From Clostridiales bacterium (GTDB lineage Bacteria; Bacillota; Clostridia; Saccharofermentanales; Saccharofermentanaceae), in assembly GCA_017964005.1 (NCBI GenBank), contig JAGCSR010000035.1, positions 1 through 64,000 on the forward strand: 64,000 bases of DNA, written 5' to 3'. Made by a program: the position numbers and the translations under genes. The notes beneath the pieces are model-generated. The model was not told the origin of the DNA. It worked only from the letters and a program-made list of their open reading frames with translations, and did no database searches. How positions within the stretch are numbered: the stretch's first letter is position 1; each line of letters opens with the position of its first letter. Below are positions 51,996 to 60,294 of the stretch, in pieces.

Positions 51996-52535
51996 ATGTC
52001 CAGATTAAAAGAAAAGTACACATCTGAAGTCGCACCGGCTTTATCCGAGAAGTTCAAGTACAGTTCTTCCATGCAGATCCCCAAGATCGAGAAGATCGTT
52101 CTCAACATGGGTGTCGGCGAGACAAAAGATAATCCTAAGGCTCTCGAGAGCGCTATGCGCGACATGGGTATCATCGCAGGTCAGAAGCCTATCGCTACAG
52201 TAGCTTCCAAGTCGGTTGCTGCATTCAAGCTCAGAGAAGGCATGAAGATCGGATGCAAGGTAACTTTGAGAGGAGAGAGAATGTACTACTTCCTCGATAA
52301 GCTCATCAGCATCGCACTTCCCCGTGTTCGTGACTTCCGCGGTATTAATCCCAACTCCTTTGACGGCCACGGCAACTACGCTATGGGTATCAAGGAGCAG
52401 TTGATGTTCCCCGAGATCGATTACGATAAGATCGATAAGATCCGCGGTATGGACATCATCATCGTAACAACGGCACAAACTGACGAAGAAGCATTCGAGC
52501 TGCTCAGCCTGCTCGGCATGCCGTTCCGTAAATGA
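51996..52535 (+). CDS. rplE: 50S ribosomal protein L5
   Basis: 179 residues. [41 protein letters not shown], the 5S rRNA-binding loop [29 protein letters not shown] and [30 protein letters not shown]. With L18 it forms the 5S particle. Typical length; GGGGG ribosome-binding site overlaps the rplX end. Confidence 0.98.
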   Translation: MSRLKEKYTSEVAPALSEKFKYSSSMQIPKIEKIVLNMGVGETKDNPKALESAMRDMGIIAGQKPIATVASKSVAAFKLREGMKIGCKVTLRGERMYYFLDKLISIALPRVRDFRGINPNSFDGHGNYAMGIKEQLMFPEIDYDKIDKIRGMDIIIVTTAQTDEEAFELLSLLGMPFRK

Positions 52536-52551
52536 TTGGGAGGATATATAA

Positions 52552-52737
52552 ATGGCAAAGAAGTCAATGATTCTCAAAGCACAGAAGACTCCGAAGTTTT
52601 CCACTCGCACACATAATCGTTGCAAAGTATGCGGAAGGCCTCACGCTTACATCCGCAAGTACGGCATCTGCCGTCTTTGCTTCAGAGACATGGCTTACAA
52701 GGGAGAGATCCCCGGTGTAAGAAAAGCAAGCTGGTAA
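52552..52737 (+). CDS. rpsZ: 30S ribosomal protein S14, zinc-binding type
   Basis: 61 residues, the short C+ form with two CxxC motifs (CKVCGRPH and CRLCFRD) that bind zinc. [23 protein letters not shown] and [18 protein letters not shown] are the usual ends. This zinc form is the standard S14 in the spc operon of Bacillota. A zinc-free paralogue, if any, is not in the window. Confidence 0.97.
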   Translation: MAKKSMILKAQKTPKFSTRTHNRCKVCGRPHAYIRKYGICRLCFRDMAYKGEIPGVRKASW

Positions 52738-52761
52738 TCGGAACAGAAGGAGGAAAATACA

Positions 52762-53157
52762 ATGCAGATCACAGATGCAATTGCAGATATGCTTACGAGA
52801 ATCCGTAATGCAGGTAATGCCGGTCACGAGACAGTTGATATCCCCGCTTCCAACCTGAAGAAGGCTATCGCTCAGATCCTTCTTGACGAAGGTTATATCG
52901 CTAACTTCGAGACAACCGAAGACAACAAGCAGGGCAATATCAAGATCTATCTGAAGTATTCCGGTAAGAAGCATGTTATCTCGGGTATCAAGAGAATTTC
53001 CAGACCGGGTCTGAGAACATACGCTGATAAGGACAACCTTCCCAACGTATTGAACGGACTGGGTATCGCCATCGTCTCTACATCCAAGGGCGTTATGACC
53101 GACAAGAAGGCCAGAAAGCTCGGTGTCGGCGGCGAAGTATTAGCTTACGTGTGGTAA
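52762..53157 (+). CDS. rpsH: 30S ribosomal protein S8
   Basis: 131 residues. [94 protein letters not shown]8 binds the central domain of 16S rRNA and is a known autoregulator of spc operons in E. coli. A 127-nt spacer follows, unusual for this operon. Confidence 0.97.
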   Translation: MQITDAIADMLTRIRNAGNAGHETVDIPASNLKKAIAQILLDEGYIANFETTEDNKQGNIKIYLKYSGKKHVISGIKRISRPGLRTYADKDNLPNVLNGLGIAIVSTSKGVMTDKKARKLGVGGEVLAYVW

Positions 53158-53166
53158 TGATCACTT

Positions 53167-53193
53167 TGAAGGGGCGCATATGCTGCCCCTTCA
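53167..53193 (+). other. Stem-loop in the rpsH-rplF spacer
   Basis: TGAAGGGGC (53167-53175), loop GCATATGCT, GCCCCTTCA (53185-53193): 9 bp perfect stem; the loop itself is self-complementary (GCATATGC). No T-tail, so not a terminator. The rest of the spacer (53194-53279) has further GC-rich pieces (CACCGGGA.. TCCCGGGAGC). Confidence 0.55.
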
Positions 53194-53284
53194 GGTGGTA
53201 AATACAACTCTGAAAAGCACCGGGAACACGGCGGACATACCGGAGATCCCGGGAGCACAATCTTAAGAGCAGGAGGAATGAAAT

Positions 53285-53827
53285 ATGTCAAGAATTGGTA
53301 GAAAACCGATTACCGTTCCTGCAGGCGTCGACGTTAAGATCGACGGTCAGCATATTACCGTTAAGGGCGGCAAGGACACCCTCGAGATGGATGTTCATCC
53401 CGACATCACGGTAAAGATGGACGGCAATATCATTACTGTGGAGCGTCCTTCGGACGACAAGGAGCACAGAGCTCTCCACGGCCTGACAAGAGCACTTGTC
53501 AACAACATGGTTGTAGGAGTTTCCGAAGGATTCACCAAGGAACTGCAGATCAACGGTGTAGGTTATAAGGCTCAGAAGCAGGGTAAGAAGGTAATCTTTA
53601 ACTTAGGTTATTCCCATCCTATCGAGATGGATGAACCCGAAGGCATCACTATCGATGTCCCTCAGCAGACACAGATTATCGTTAAGGGCGCTGACAAGCA
53701 GTTAGTCGGCGAGACCGCAGCAAAGATCCGTTCGTTCAGAGTTCCTGATGTTTATAAGGGCAAGGGTATCAAGTATATCGACGAGCACCTTATCATCAAG
53801 GAAGGTAAGACCGGAGCAAAGAAGTAA
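53285..53827 (+). CDS. rplF: 50S ribosomal protein L6
   Basis: 180 residues, two alpha/beta repeats. SRIGRKPITVPAGVDVKIDG, HRALHGLTRALVNNMVVGVSEGFTKELQINGVGYKAQKQGKKVIFNLGYSHPIE and VGETAAKIRSFRVPDVYKGKGIKY. It lies near the sarcin-ricin loop. AGGAGG 8 bp before the ATG. The 127-nt gap upstream with a strong hairpin is the only sizeable gap inside the spc section. Confidence 0.98.
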   Translation: MSRIGRKPITVPAGVDVKIDGQHITVKGGKDTLEMDVHPDITVKMDGNIITVERPSDDKEHRALHGLTRALVNNMVVGVSEGFTKELQINGVGYKAQKQGKKVIFNLGYSHPIEMDEPEGITIDVPQQTQIIVKGADKQLVGETAAKIRSFRVPDVYKGKGIKYIDEHLIIKEGKTGAKK

Positions 53828-53849
53828 GGTAGAAGGAGGTTAAAGCTAC

Positions 53850-54218
53850 ATGATTACTAAAGCAGATAAGAACAAGATCCGTAAGAGAAAGCATGTGCGT
53901 GTTCGCAAGAAGATCTCCGGTACCGCTGAGTGCCCCCGTCTTTGTGTATTCAGATCGAATGCTCACATCTATGCTCAGATAATCGATGATGTTGCAGGCA
54001 CAACACTTGCTGCCGCATCCACACTGGATAAGGACGTTAAGTCTTCTGTATCCGTCGGAAGCAACATCGAGGCTGCAAGCCAGGTAGGCAAGCTCATAGC
54101 AGAGCGCGCACAGGCTAAGGGGATCACCGAAGTCGTATTCGACCGCGGCGGATACCTTTATCACGGAAGAGTTGCGGCTCTTGCACAGGCGGCACGTGAA
54201 GCCGGACTGTCATTCTAA
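53850..54218 (+). CDS. rplR: 50S ribosomal protein L18
   Basis: 122 residues. [54 protein letters not shown] and [26 protein letters not shown]. Binds 5S rRNA with L5. AAGGAGG before the ATG. Confidence 0.97.
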   Translation: MITKADKNKIRKRKHVRVRKKISGTAECPRLCVFRSNAHIYAQIIDDVAGTTLAAASTLDKDVKSSVSVGSNIEAASQVGKLIAERAQAKGITEVVFDRGGYLYHGRVAALAQAAREAGLSF

Positions 54219-54235
54219 TCGGGAGGAGTTAATAC

Positions 54236-54748
54236 ATGGCTTACGACAGAAATAACAATACAAGAGAGAGAGACAGCGAGTTCGAAGAGCGCGTAATCCA
54301 CATCGCTCGTGTTTCCAAGACAGTTAAGGGCGGTAAGAACATGCGTTTTGCAGCTCTCGTAGTTGTCGGTGACAAGAACGGCCGCGTCGGTATGGGCATC
54401 GGTAAGTCTGCCGAGGTTCCCGAGGCTATCCGCAAGGGTGTCGACGAAGCTAAGAAGAATATCGTTACCATCAACAGAAAGTCCGGTACGATCCCTCACG
54501 CAACACTCGGTGAGTTCGGTGCTGCAAAGATCGTTATGAAGCCGGCTGCAGGCGGTACCGGTATCATCGCAGGCGGTCCTGTTCGTTCGGTTTGCGAGCT
54601 CGCAGGTATCACCGATATCCGTACAAAGTCTATCGGTTCAAATAACCCCATCAACATGGTCAACGCTACTCTGGCAGGTCTTACCGGACTTAAGTCCATC
54701 GAAGAGATCGCAGAGCTCCGCGGCAAGACCGTAGATGAGATCAAGTAA
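54236..54748 (+). CDS. rpsE: 30S ribosomal protein S5
   Basis: 170 residues. [61 protein letters not shown] and [58 protein letters not shown]. It lines the mRNA entry tunnel and influences accuracy; the spectinomycin-loop region ([11 protein letters not shown]) looks usual. Confidence 0.98.
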   Translation: MAYDRNNNTRERDSEFEERVIHIARVSKTVKGGKNMRFAALVVVGDKNGRVGMGIGKSAEVPEAIRKGVDEAKKNIVTINRKSGTIPHATLGEFGAAKIVMKPAAGGTGIIAGGPVRSVCELAGITDIRTKSIGSNNPINMVNATLAGLTGLKSIEEIAELRGKTVDEIK

Positions 54749-54760
54749 GGAGGTGCCCTA

Positions 54761-54940
54761 ATGGCTAATTTGAAGATTACCCTGGTTAAGAGCACCAATA
54801 AAGCTCGCGCCAAAGAGAAGGCAACAGTAAGGGCTTTAGGCCTTAAGAAGATCGGCCAGAGCGTAGAGAAGGCTGATAACGAAGCGATGCGTGGTATGGC
54901 TGTTACAGTCAGGAACTACGTAACGGTAGAAGAAGTATAA
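54761..54940 (+). CDS. rpmD: 50S ribosomal protein L30
   Basis: 59 residues: ANLKITLVKSTNKARAKEKATVRALGLKKIGQSVEKADNEAMRGMAVTVRNYVTVEE. Standard size and position between rpsE and rplO; AAGGAGG stands 8 bp ahead of ATG. A short gene easily missed by length filters. Confidence 0.96.
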   Translation: MANLKITLVKSTNKARAKEKATVRALGLKKIGQSVEKADNEAMRGMAVTVRNYVTVEEV

Positions 54941-54955
54941 CGGAGGTATCGATAA

Positions 54956-55396
54956 ATGAAGCTCAATGAAATGACTTCTAGCGGCAATGCGATCGCTTAC
55001 CGCAAGGGCCGTGGTCCCGGATCCGGCAACGGAAAGACGGCAGGCCGCGGACACAAAGGTCAGAATGCAAGATCCGGCGGCGGCGTACGTCCCGGTTTTG
55101 AAGGCGGTCAGATGCCTCTTTACAGACGTTTGCCTAAGAGAGGATTCAACAACAAGAGATTTGCTCCTGCTTACATCGAAGTAAACATCGAGGATCTCGA
55201 GAAGTTTGAGGGTGCAGAAGTTACTGCAGAGACACTCGCTGAGGCAGGGATCATCTCCCTCCCCAAGGTAAACGACGGCATCAAGATCTTGGGTAACGGC
55301 GAACTTACAAAGGCTCTTAATGTTAAGGCTAAGAAGTTCTCCGCTTCCGCTAAAGAGAAGATCGAGAAGGCCGGAGGAACGGCTACGGAGGTATAA
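54956..55396 (+). CDS. rplO: 50S ribosomal protein L15
   Basis: 146 residues. [49 protein letters not shown], the flexible N-terminal arm, then the globular C-terminal part [28 protein letters not shown]. Shows the usual position just upstream of secY, 6 bp apart. Confidence 0.97.
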   Translation: MKLNEMTSSGNAIAYRKGRGPGSGNGKTAGRGHKGQNARSGGGVRPGFEGGQMPLYRRLPKRGFNNKRFAPAYIEVNIEDLEKFEGAEVTAETLAEAGIISLPKVNDGIKILGNGELTKALNVKAKKFSASAKEKIEKAGGTATEV

Positions 55397-55402
55397 GAAG
55401 GC

Positions 55403-56746
55403 ATGAGTAGTATGTTTGACACGGCTGTAAACGCTTTCCGCGTAGAATCACTGCGTAAACGACTGCTGTATACCTTCATGATTTTGGGATTGTTTATGTT
55501 GGGCGGACTCGTTCCCGTTCCCGGTATTGACGGTGAGAAGTATACCGAACTCGTCAGACAGTGGGGACAGCTGAGTTCGATCATGGATATGGTTTCCGGT
55601 GGCGGACTCCTCCATGCAACTATCTTCGCAATGGGTGTATCGCCTTACATCAACGCATCGATCATCATTCAGCTTCTTCAGGTCGTAATACCGCCCCTGG
55701 AAGAACTTTCCAAGGAAGGTGAATCCGGCAGGAAGAAGATCTCGAAGATCACCAGATACTCTGCTTTGGGTCTTGCCCTGGTACAGTCTTCACTGTTCTG
55801 CTATTCGACAAGATCCGCAATGAACTCGAGTTTGCCCACATGGCTTAACGCCGCACTGGTCATCCTCTCGTTCACGGCAGGTGCAGCCATCGTTGTTTTC
55901 CTCGGTGAGAAGATCAACGATAAGGGTATCGGTAACGGTGTATCCCTCATAATCTTTGCAGGTATCGTAACGAGACTTCCCGGAATGGCAAGGACTCTTT
56001 ACCTGAAGGCACTCGATATCAGCGGACAGCTCAATCCTGCAGTTGTAGGAGTTATCGTAGGAATCCTGGTATTCGTGGGAGTAGCTCTCATCGCTCTGGC
56101 GATCATCGTGTTCGTACTCTTCGTACAGAATGCGGAGAGAAGGATCCCCGTCCAGTATTCAAAGAAGGTTATCGGAAGACAGTCTCGCGGCGGAAACAGG
56201 GATTATATCCCGATCAAGGTCAACCAGTCGGGCGTTATGCCTGTAATCTTCGCAATGTCCATCCTGGCATTGCCCTCGATCATCTCGACCCTGTTCTTTG
56301 CCAACAGCACCAACCCGGTAATTGTCTGGCTCAGGAACTTCTCCGGATCCGTATGGTACTACCTCGCGTACTTTATCCTTATCTTCGCGTTCACGTTCTT
56401 CTATACGATGATCCAGTTCCATCCTATTGAGATCGCCAACAACATCAACAAGAACGGCGGTACGATCAGCGGTGTAAGATCAGGTAAGCCCACATCCGAC
56501 TTCATTGCCAAGACAGCTTGGAGACTGAATTGGATCGAAGCGGCATTCCTGGTACTCGTATGTATCGTTCCTACGGTTATCGGTATCCTCACAGGATTCG
56601 AGAACGTATGGTTCGCAGGTACATCAGTTCTGATCCTTACATCTGTTGCCAACGATCTCATCGTTCAGATCGAAGGTGAATTGGAAGTCAGAAGTCCTAA
56701 GGGATTCCTTGACGACATGGTCACCATCAGGTCAGGAAAGAAATAA
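55403..56746 (+). CDS. secY: Preprotein translocase channel SecY (main copy)
   Basis: 447 residues, ten transmembrane helices. RLLYTFMILGLFMLGGLVPVPGID, the plug region MDMVSGGGLLHATIFAMGVSPYINASIIIQLL, GEKINDKGIGNGVSLIIFAGIV, the cytoplasmic ribosome/SecA-binding loop AERRIPVQYSKKVIGRQSRGGNRDYIPIKVNQSGVMPVIFA and the C-terminal RSPKGFLDDMVTIRSGKK. All canonical motifs are present. A second, divergent secY follows after a terminator-like stem. Confidence 0.97.
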   Translation: MSSMFDTAVNAFRVESLRKRLLYTFMILGLFMLGGLVPVPGIDGEKYTELVRQWGQLSSIMDMVSGGGLLHATIFAMGVSPYINASIIIQLLQVVIPPLEELSKEGESGRKKISKITRYSALGLALVQSSLFCYSTRSAMNSSLPTWLNAALVILSFTAGAAIVVFLGEKINDKGIGNGVSLIIFAGIVTRLPGMARTLYLKALDISGQLNPAVVGVIVGILVFVGVALIALAIIVFVLFVQNAERRIPVQYSKKVIGRQSRGGNRDYIPIKVNQSGVMPVIFAMSILALPSIISTLFFANSTNPVIVWLRNFSGSVWYYLAYFILIFAFTFFYTMIQFHPIEIANNINKNGGTISGVRSGKPTSDFIAKTAWRLNWIEAAFLVLVCIVPTVIGILTGFENVWFAGTSVLILTSVANDLIVQIEGELEVRSPKGFLDDMVTIRSGKK

Positions 56747-56763
56747 TAATTTCATGACACAAC

Positions 56764-56805
56764 ATATGAGGGCTGCCAAGTTAAAGTCTTGTGCAGCCCT
56801 CATAT
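56764..56805 (+). terminator. Stem-loop between the two secY genes
   Basis: ATATGAGGGCTGC (56764-56776) pairs perfectly with GCAGCCCTCATAT (56793-56805), 13 bp, followed by TTATTTAAG. It may act as a partial terminator. A -10-like TATAAT (56839-56844) with a poor -35 lies downstream, so the second secY probably has its own weak promoter. Confidence 0.65.
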
Positions 56806-56881
56806 TTATTTAAGAGTACAAAAACATTTATTTTGCGATATAATACAAGGGCTTTTTTACAAAACCGACGGAGGATAGCAA

Positions 56882-58192
56882 ATGGAGAACATAACCCGCG
56901 CATTTAAGATCGGAGAGCTTAAGAGCAAGCTCTTATATTCGTTGCTGGTTATCTCGTGCATATGTGTTGCTACCCTTATCCCGGTTCCCGCCGTAAGTAA
57001 TCCCGCTTTGCTGGACATAGTCAAGTCCTGGGGTGACATCGGCGTTCTACTGGATGTAACTTCCGTAGGAGGACTTTATTCCGGTTCCGTCATTCTTTTG
57101 GGCCTTTACCCGTTCCTTGCAGCTTCCATGCTGATGCAGATCCTTACGATAGCAGTTCCCAAGCTCCGTAATCTCGCGCAGCTCGGTGATGCAGGAACGA
57201 AGATCATAACGAAGATCACCCGTATCGTTACGATCGCGATGTGCGTGATCATGGGCGGACTGTTCGCCTTCGGCGCTCAGGGTGCCTTCGTATCCGGTCT
57301 GAACATCTGGGTCAGCGGCATAATCTGCGGACTCAGCACAGCAGTCGGAGCAGCACTGGTTGCCTGGGGATGTGAGATCCTCAATACCAAGGGCCTGGGC
57401 AACGGCATATCTCTTATCCTGTTTGCCGGCAGTGCCAGGTATATCCCTTCTTTCCTCATGAAGGTTTTCGGCAAGACTTCCGAGAAGTTCGGTATCGCCC
57501 TCGGGATCGTCTTTACGGTCCTCGCCGTAGTGGTATGCATCGCTCTCATCGTCTTCATGGTCTGGATAGGCCTGGGCGAGAGGAAGGTCAAGATATTGTT
57601 CCGCAAGATGACATCGGGAATGAAGCAGTTCGGTGTTCCGAGCCAGGTTATCCCCATCCATGTCACTCAGGCCGGAATCATGCCGATCGTATACGCGCTG
57701 ACCATAATCAGTTTCCCCGGCGTAATTATCGCTCTTATGAATCCTATGTCAGAGGGCACTTTCGTTCTGTGGAGTCTGAATATTACCCGTAACCTGACTT
57801 ACTTCATGCTCTTCCTGGTATTCATGGTATTCTTCGTGTATATCTTCTCCGTTATGCAGTTCAACCCGGCGGAGATGGCCAACGAGATCAGGAACTACGG
57901 CGGATATATCCAGGGCGTTAAGGCAGGCAAGCTTACGACAGAATACCTGTTCAAGATGTACAACAACATGATCATTATCGATTCGGTCTATCTTGTGGTG
58001 ATCTGCTGCATCCCCATGGGGCTGTCACTGATCCCCGGAATGAACAAGATCTGGTTTGCGGGATTGGCATTGATCGTTCTCGCAGGATGCGTTATCGAAG
58101 TCCTGACGATCCTTGCCAACGGCATCAAGACCGCTGAAGACAACGAGAAGCAGAAGAACAAGAGATACAAGACGAGCAAGTTCTACAGATGA
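56882..58192 (+). CDS. Second SecY-family translocase channel
   Basis: 436 residues with ten hydrophobic helices in the SecY pattern: LKSKLLYSLLVISCICVATLIPVPAV, LLDVTSVGGLYSGSVILLGLYPFLAASMLMQIL, TKGLGNGISLILFAGSARYIP, GLGERKVKILFRKMTSGMKQFGVPSQVIPIHVTQAGIMPIVYALTIISFPG and QFNPAEMANEIRNYGGYIQGVKAGKLTTEYL. The conserved loops differ from the main SecY (GERKVKILFRKMTSGMK in place of AERRIPVQYSKK), so it is a divergent paralogue. There is no SecA2 or Asp/Gtf glycosyl-export gene nearby, so it is not obviously the SecY2 of serine-rich glycoprotein systems. CGGAGG before the ATG; adk follows 16 bp later. Confidence 0.9.
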   Translation: MENITRAFKIGELKSKLLYSLLVISCICVATLIPVPAVSNPALLDIVKSWGDIGVLLDVTSVGGLYSGSVILLGLYPFLAASMLMQILTIAVPKLRNLAQLGDAGTKIITKITRIVTIAMCVIMGGLFAFGAQGAFVSGLNIWVSGIICGLSTAVGAALVAWGCEILNTKGLGNGISLILFAGSARYIPSFLMKVFGKTSEKFGIALGIVFTVLAVVVCIALIVFMVWIGLGERKVKILFRKMTSGMKQFGVPSQVIPIHVTQAGIMPIVYALTIISFPGVIIALMNPMSEGTFVLWSLNITRNLTYFMLFLVFMVFFVYIFSVMQFNPAEMANEIRNYGGYIQGVKAGKLTTEYLFKMYNNMIIIDSVYLVVICCIPMGLSLIPGMNKIWFAGLALIVLAGCVIEVLTILANGIKTAEDNEKQKNKRYKTSKFYR

Positions 58193-58208
58193 TAGGAGGT
58201 ATCGGAGT

Positions 58209-58865
58209 ATGAGACTTATTATCTTAGGAGCTCCCGGTTCGGGCAAAGGAACAGCATGTGCCGTATTGAAGGAGACTTATGGTCTTGCACATATCTCGAC
58301 AGGAGACATTTTCCGCGAAAACATAAAGAACGGAACCCCCTTAGGTCAGGAGGCGAAGTCTTATATCGATCAGGGAGCTCTCGTTCCCGATTCAGTTACC
58401 ATCAGGATGGTGGAAGACCGTCTGTCGCAGGATGACTGCGCCAAGGGCTTTATCCTTGACGGATTCCCCCGTACTATCGCTCAGGCTGAGGCACTGGATG
58501 ATATCCTTACTGCCAAGGACACGAAGCTTGATGCGGTAATCTGTGTCGTTACCGACGACGAACTTATCATGGACCGCGTCACGACGAGAAGGGTATGTCC
58601 TTCCTGCGGCGCCAGCTATAACGTTAAATATATGCCTACAAAGGTCGAAGGTGTCTGCGATGCCTGCGGCGGTGAAGTCATCCAAAGATCCGACGATACT
58701 GCCGAGACGGTACAGAAGAGACTGGACACTTACTATGCCAATACAAAGCCCCTTATCGATTTCTATGCGGCAAGAGGTCTTATCGTAGAAGGCAATAACA
58801 ATGTATCTTCCGAAGAATGTGTGGCCCAGATCGAAGAAGGCCTCAAAGCAAAGGGGCTTAACTGA
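58209..58865 (+). CDS. adk: Adenylate kinase, zinc-binding lid type
   Basis: 218 residues. ATG 58209 with GGAGG upstream. RLIILGAPGSGKGT (Walker A), ISTGDIFRENI, GFILDGFPRTIAQAEALD, LID domain with the four-Cys zinc site (CPSCGASY, CDACGGEV). It interconverts ATP + AMP and 2 ADP. The position between secY and map is the classic one in Bacillota. An in-frame longer start at 58113 lies inside the secY paralogue and is rejected. Confidence 0.97.
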   Translation: MRLIILGAPGSGKGTACAVLKETYGLAHISTGDIFRENIKNGTPLGQEAKSYIDQGALVPDSVTIRMVEDRLSQDDCAKGFILDGFPRTIAQAEALDDILTAKDTKLDAVICVVTDDELIMDRVTTRRVCPSCGASYNVKYMPTKVEGVCDACGGEVIQRSDDTAETVQKRLDTYYANTKPLIDFYAARGLIVEGNNNVSSEECVAQIEEGLKAKGLN

Positions 58866-58888
58866 CCCAATATCTTATCGGTGACATT

Positions 58889-59653
58889 ATGGTAGAGATC
58901 TTAAATGATTCAGAACTTGATAAGATGAGGGCCGCAGGGCGCCTTGTTGCCAAGATCCTTAAAGCTCTTGAGAAGGCAGCGGTTCCGGGTGTAACCACAA
59001 AAGAACTTGATGATATCGCTCAGGACATCATAAAAGAAGCGGGCGGATCGGCTCCCTGCGTGGGATACGGCAGACCCCCGTTCCCTGCGGCTATCTGCAC
59101 TTCAGTTAATGAAGTGGTCGTTCACGGCATACCTTCATCCCGGAAGTTATGCGAAGGTGACATCGTTACCTGTGATGTCGTTGCGGAATTGGACGGATTC
59201 ATGGGAGATGCCGCCAGGACTTTCCTTATCGGAGAGGTATCCGAAGACAAGAGGCTTCTGGTGGAACGTACGAAGGAATGCTTCTTCAAGGGATTGGAGC
59301 AGGCACACGAAGGCAACCGTATCGGAGATATAAGCCATGCGGTCCAGACTTGCGCCGAATCCTACGGATACGGAGTCGTAAGGGAACTGGAAGGACACGG
59401 TATCGGCAGGAACATGCATCAGGATCCGGATGTGCCCAACTACGGCAAGCCCGGAAGAGGACACAGGATCTATAAGGGAATGGCATTCTGTATCGAACCC
59501 ATGATCACCATGGGAAGAAGAGAGGTATATCTTGAGTCAGACGGATGGACTGTCCCCACATGTGACGGACTTCCTTCGGCTCATTATGAGAATACGATAA
59601 TAATAACGGATCAAGGACCCGAGATGACAACTTACTATGAGGAGGAAAAGTAA
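58889..59653 (+). CDS. map: Methionine aminopeptidase, type I
   Basis: 254 residues. [53 protein letters not shown] (metal-binding Asp), [29 protein letters not shown] (catalytic His) and [10 protein letters not shown] (Glu). It removes the initiator Met from proteins. Stop overlaps the infA ATG by one base. The start lacks a strong Shine-Dalgarno sequence (GTGACATT). Confidence 0.96.
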   Translation: MVEILNDSELDKMRAAGRLVAKILKALEKAAVPGVTTKELDDIAQDIIKEAGGSAPCVGYGRPPFPAAICTSVNEVVVHGIPSSRKLCEGDIVTCDVVAELDGFMGDAARTFLIGEVSEDKRLLVERTKECFFKGLEQAHEGNRIGDISHAVQTCAESYGYGVVRELEGHGIGRNMHQDPDVPNYGKPGRGHRIYKGMAFCIEPMITMGRREVYLESDGWTVPTCDGLPSAHYENTIIITDQGPEMTTYYEEEK

Positions 59654-59877
59654 TGTCTAAAGAGGATGTAATCGAGGTCGTCGGAACAGTTGATGAAGCG
59701 CTTCCCAACGCCATGTTCAAGGTCAAGCTCGACAGCGGCCATATCGTTTTGGCTCACCTGTCCGGAAAGCTCCGCCAGAACTACATCAAGATCCTGCCCG
59801 GAGACAAGGTAACAATGGAACTGTCTCCTTACGATCTTGCAAGAGGAAGGATCACCTGGAGAGGCGAGAAGAAGTAA
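59653..59877 (+). CDS. infA: Translation initiation factor IF-1
   Basis: 74 residues, S1/OB fold: [74 protein letters not shown] before the start. It is the last gene of the conserved block here: rpmJ, rpsM, rpsK, rpsD, rpoA and rplQ, which follow infA in most Bacillota, are missing; a new promoter begins 25 bp later. Confidence 0.97.
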   Translation: MSKEDVIEVVGTVDEALPNAMFKVKLDSGHIVLAHLSGKLRQNYIKILPGDKVTMELSPYDLARGRITWRGEKK

Positions 59878-59902
59878 TCTTTCCCGCACTTCTGTATATT
59901 TA

Positions 59903-59931
59903 TTGACTAATCTTTATTCATCCTATATAAT
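59903..59931 (+). promoter_or_regulatory. Promoter of rpsU
   Basis: TTGACT (59903-59908), 17 bp, TATAAT (59926-59931), a near-consensus vegetative promoter. It marks a new transcription unit after infA. Confidence 0.8.
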
Positions 59932-59997
59932 TAGCGACGTTGCACGCGTTTAGCGGGCGACCGATAAATACCTTACAAGAGAGGGGGTGTGAAGAAG

Positions 59998-60171
59998 ATG
60001 TCTGAGATCAGAGTTAAGGATAACGAGAGCCTTGACAGTGCTCTGCGCAGATTCAAGCGCTCCTGTGCAAGGTCCGGTGTTCTCGCGGAAGTCCGTAAGA
60101 GAGAGCACTACGAGAAGCCTTCCGTTCGTCGCAAGAAGAAGTCTGAAGCGGCAAGGAAGCGTAAGCACTGA
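59998..60171 (+). CDS. rpsU: 30S ribosomal protein S21
   Basis: 57 residues. [57 protein letters not shown] 59998 is chosen because GAGGGGGTG is about 9 bp upstream; the GTG at 59989 would lie too close to it. It lies in the platform near the anti-Shine-Dalgarno sequence. Usually the gene lies near yqeY/dnaG; here it is isolated behind its own promoter and terminator. Confidence 0.96.
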   Translation: MSEIRVKDNESLDSALRRFKRSCARSGVLAEVRKREHYEKPSVRRKKKSEAARKRKH

Positions 60172-60187
60172 TAACGATCGAATTTCC

Positions 60188-60223
60188 AAGGGGACTTTCT
60201 CATACGAGAAGGTCTCCTTTTTT
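60188..60223 (+). terminator. Intrinsic terminator after rpsU
   Basis: AAGGGGACTTTCTC (60188-60201), loop ATAC, GAGAAGGTCTCCTT (60206-60219) with G-U pairs, followed by a T run (60218-60223). Confidence 0.85.
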
Positions 60224-60294
60224 GCGCGCGGTTATTTTCATATCGGGGATTGTCTGATAAAATAGCTCCATAATATAGAAACGAGACTGATAAT

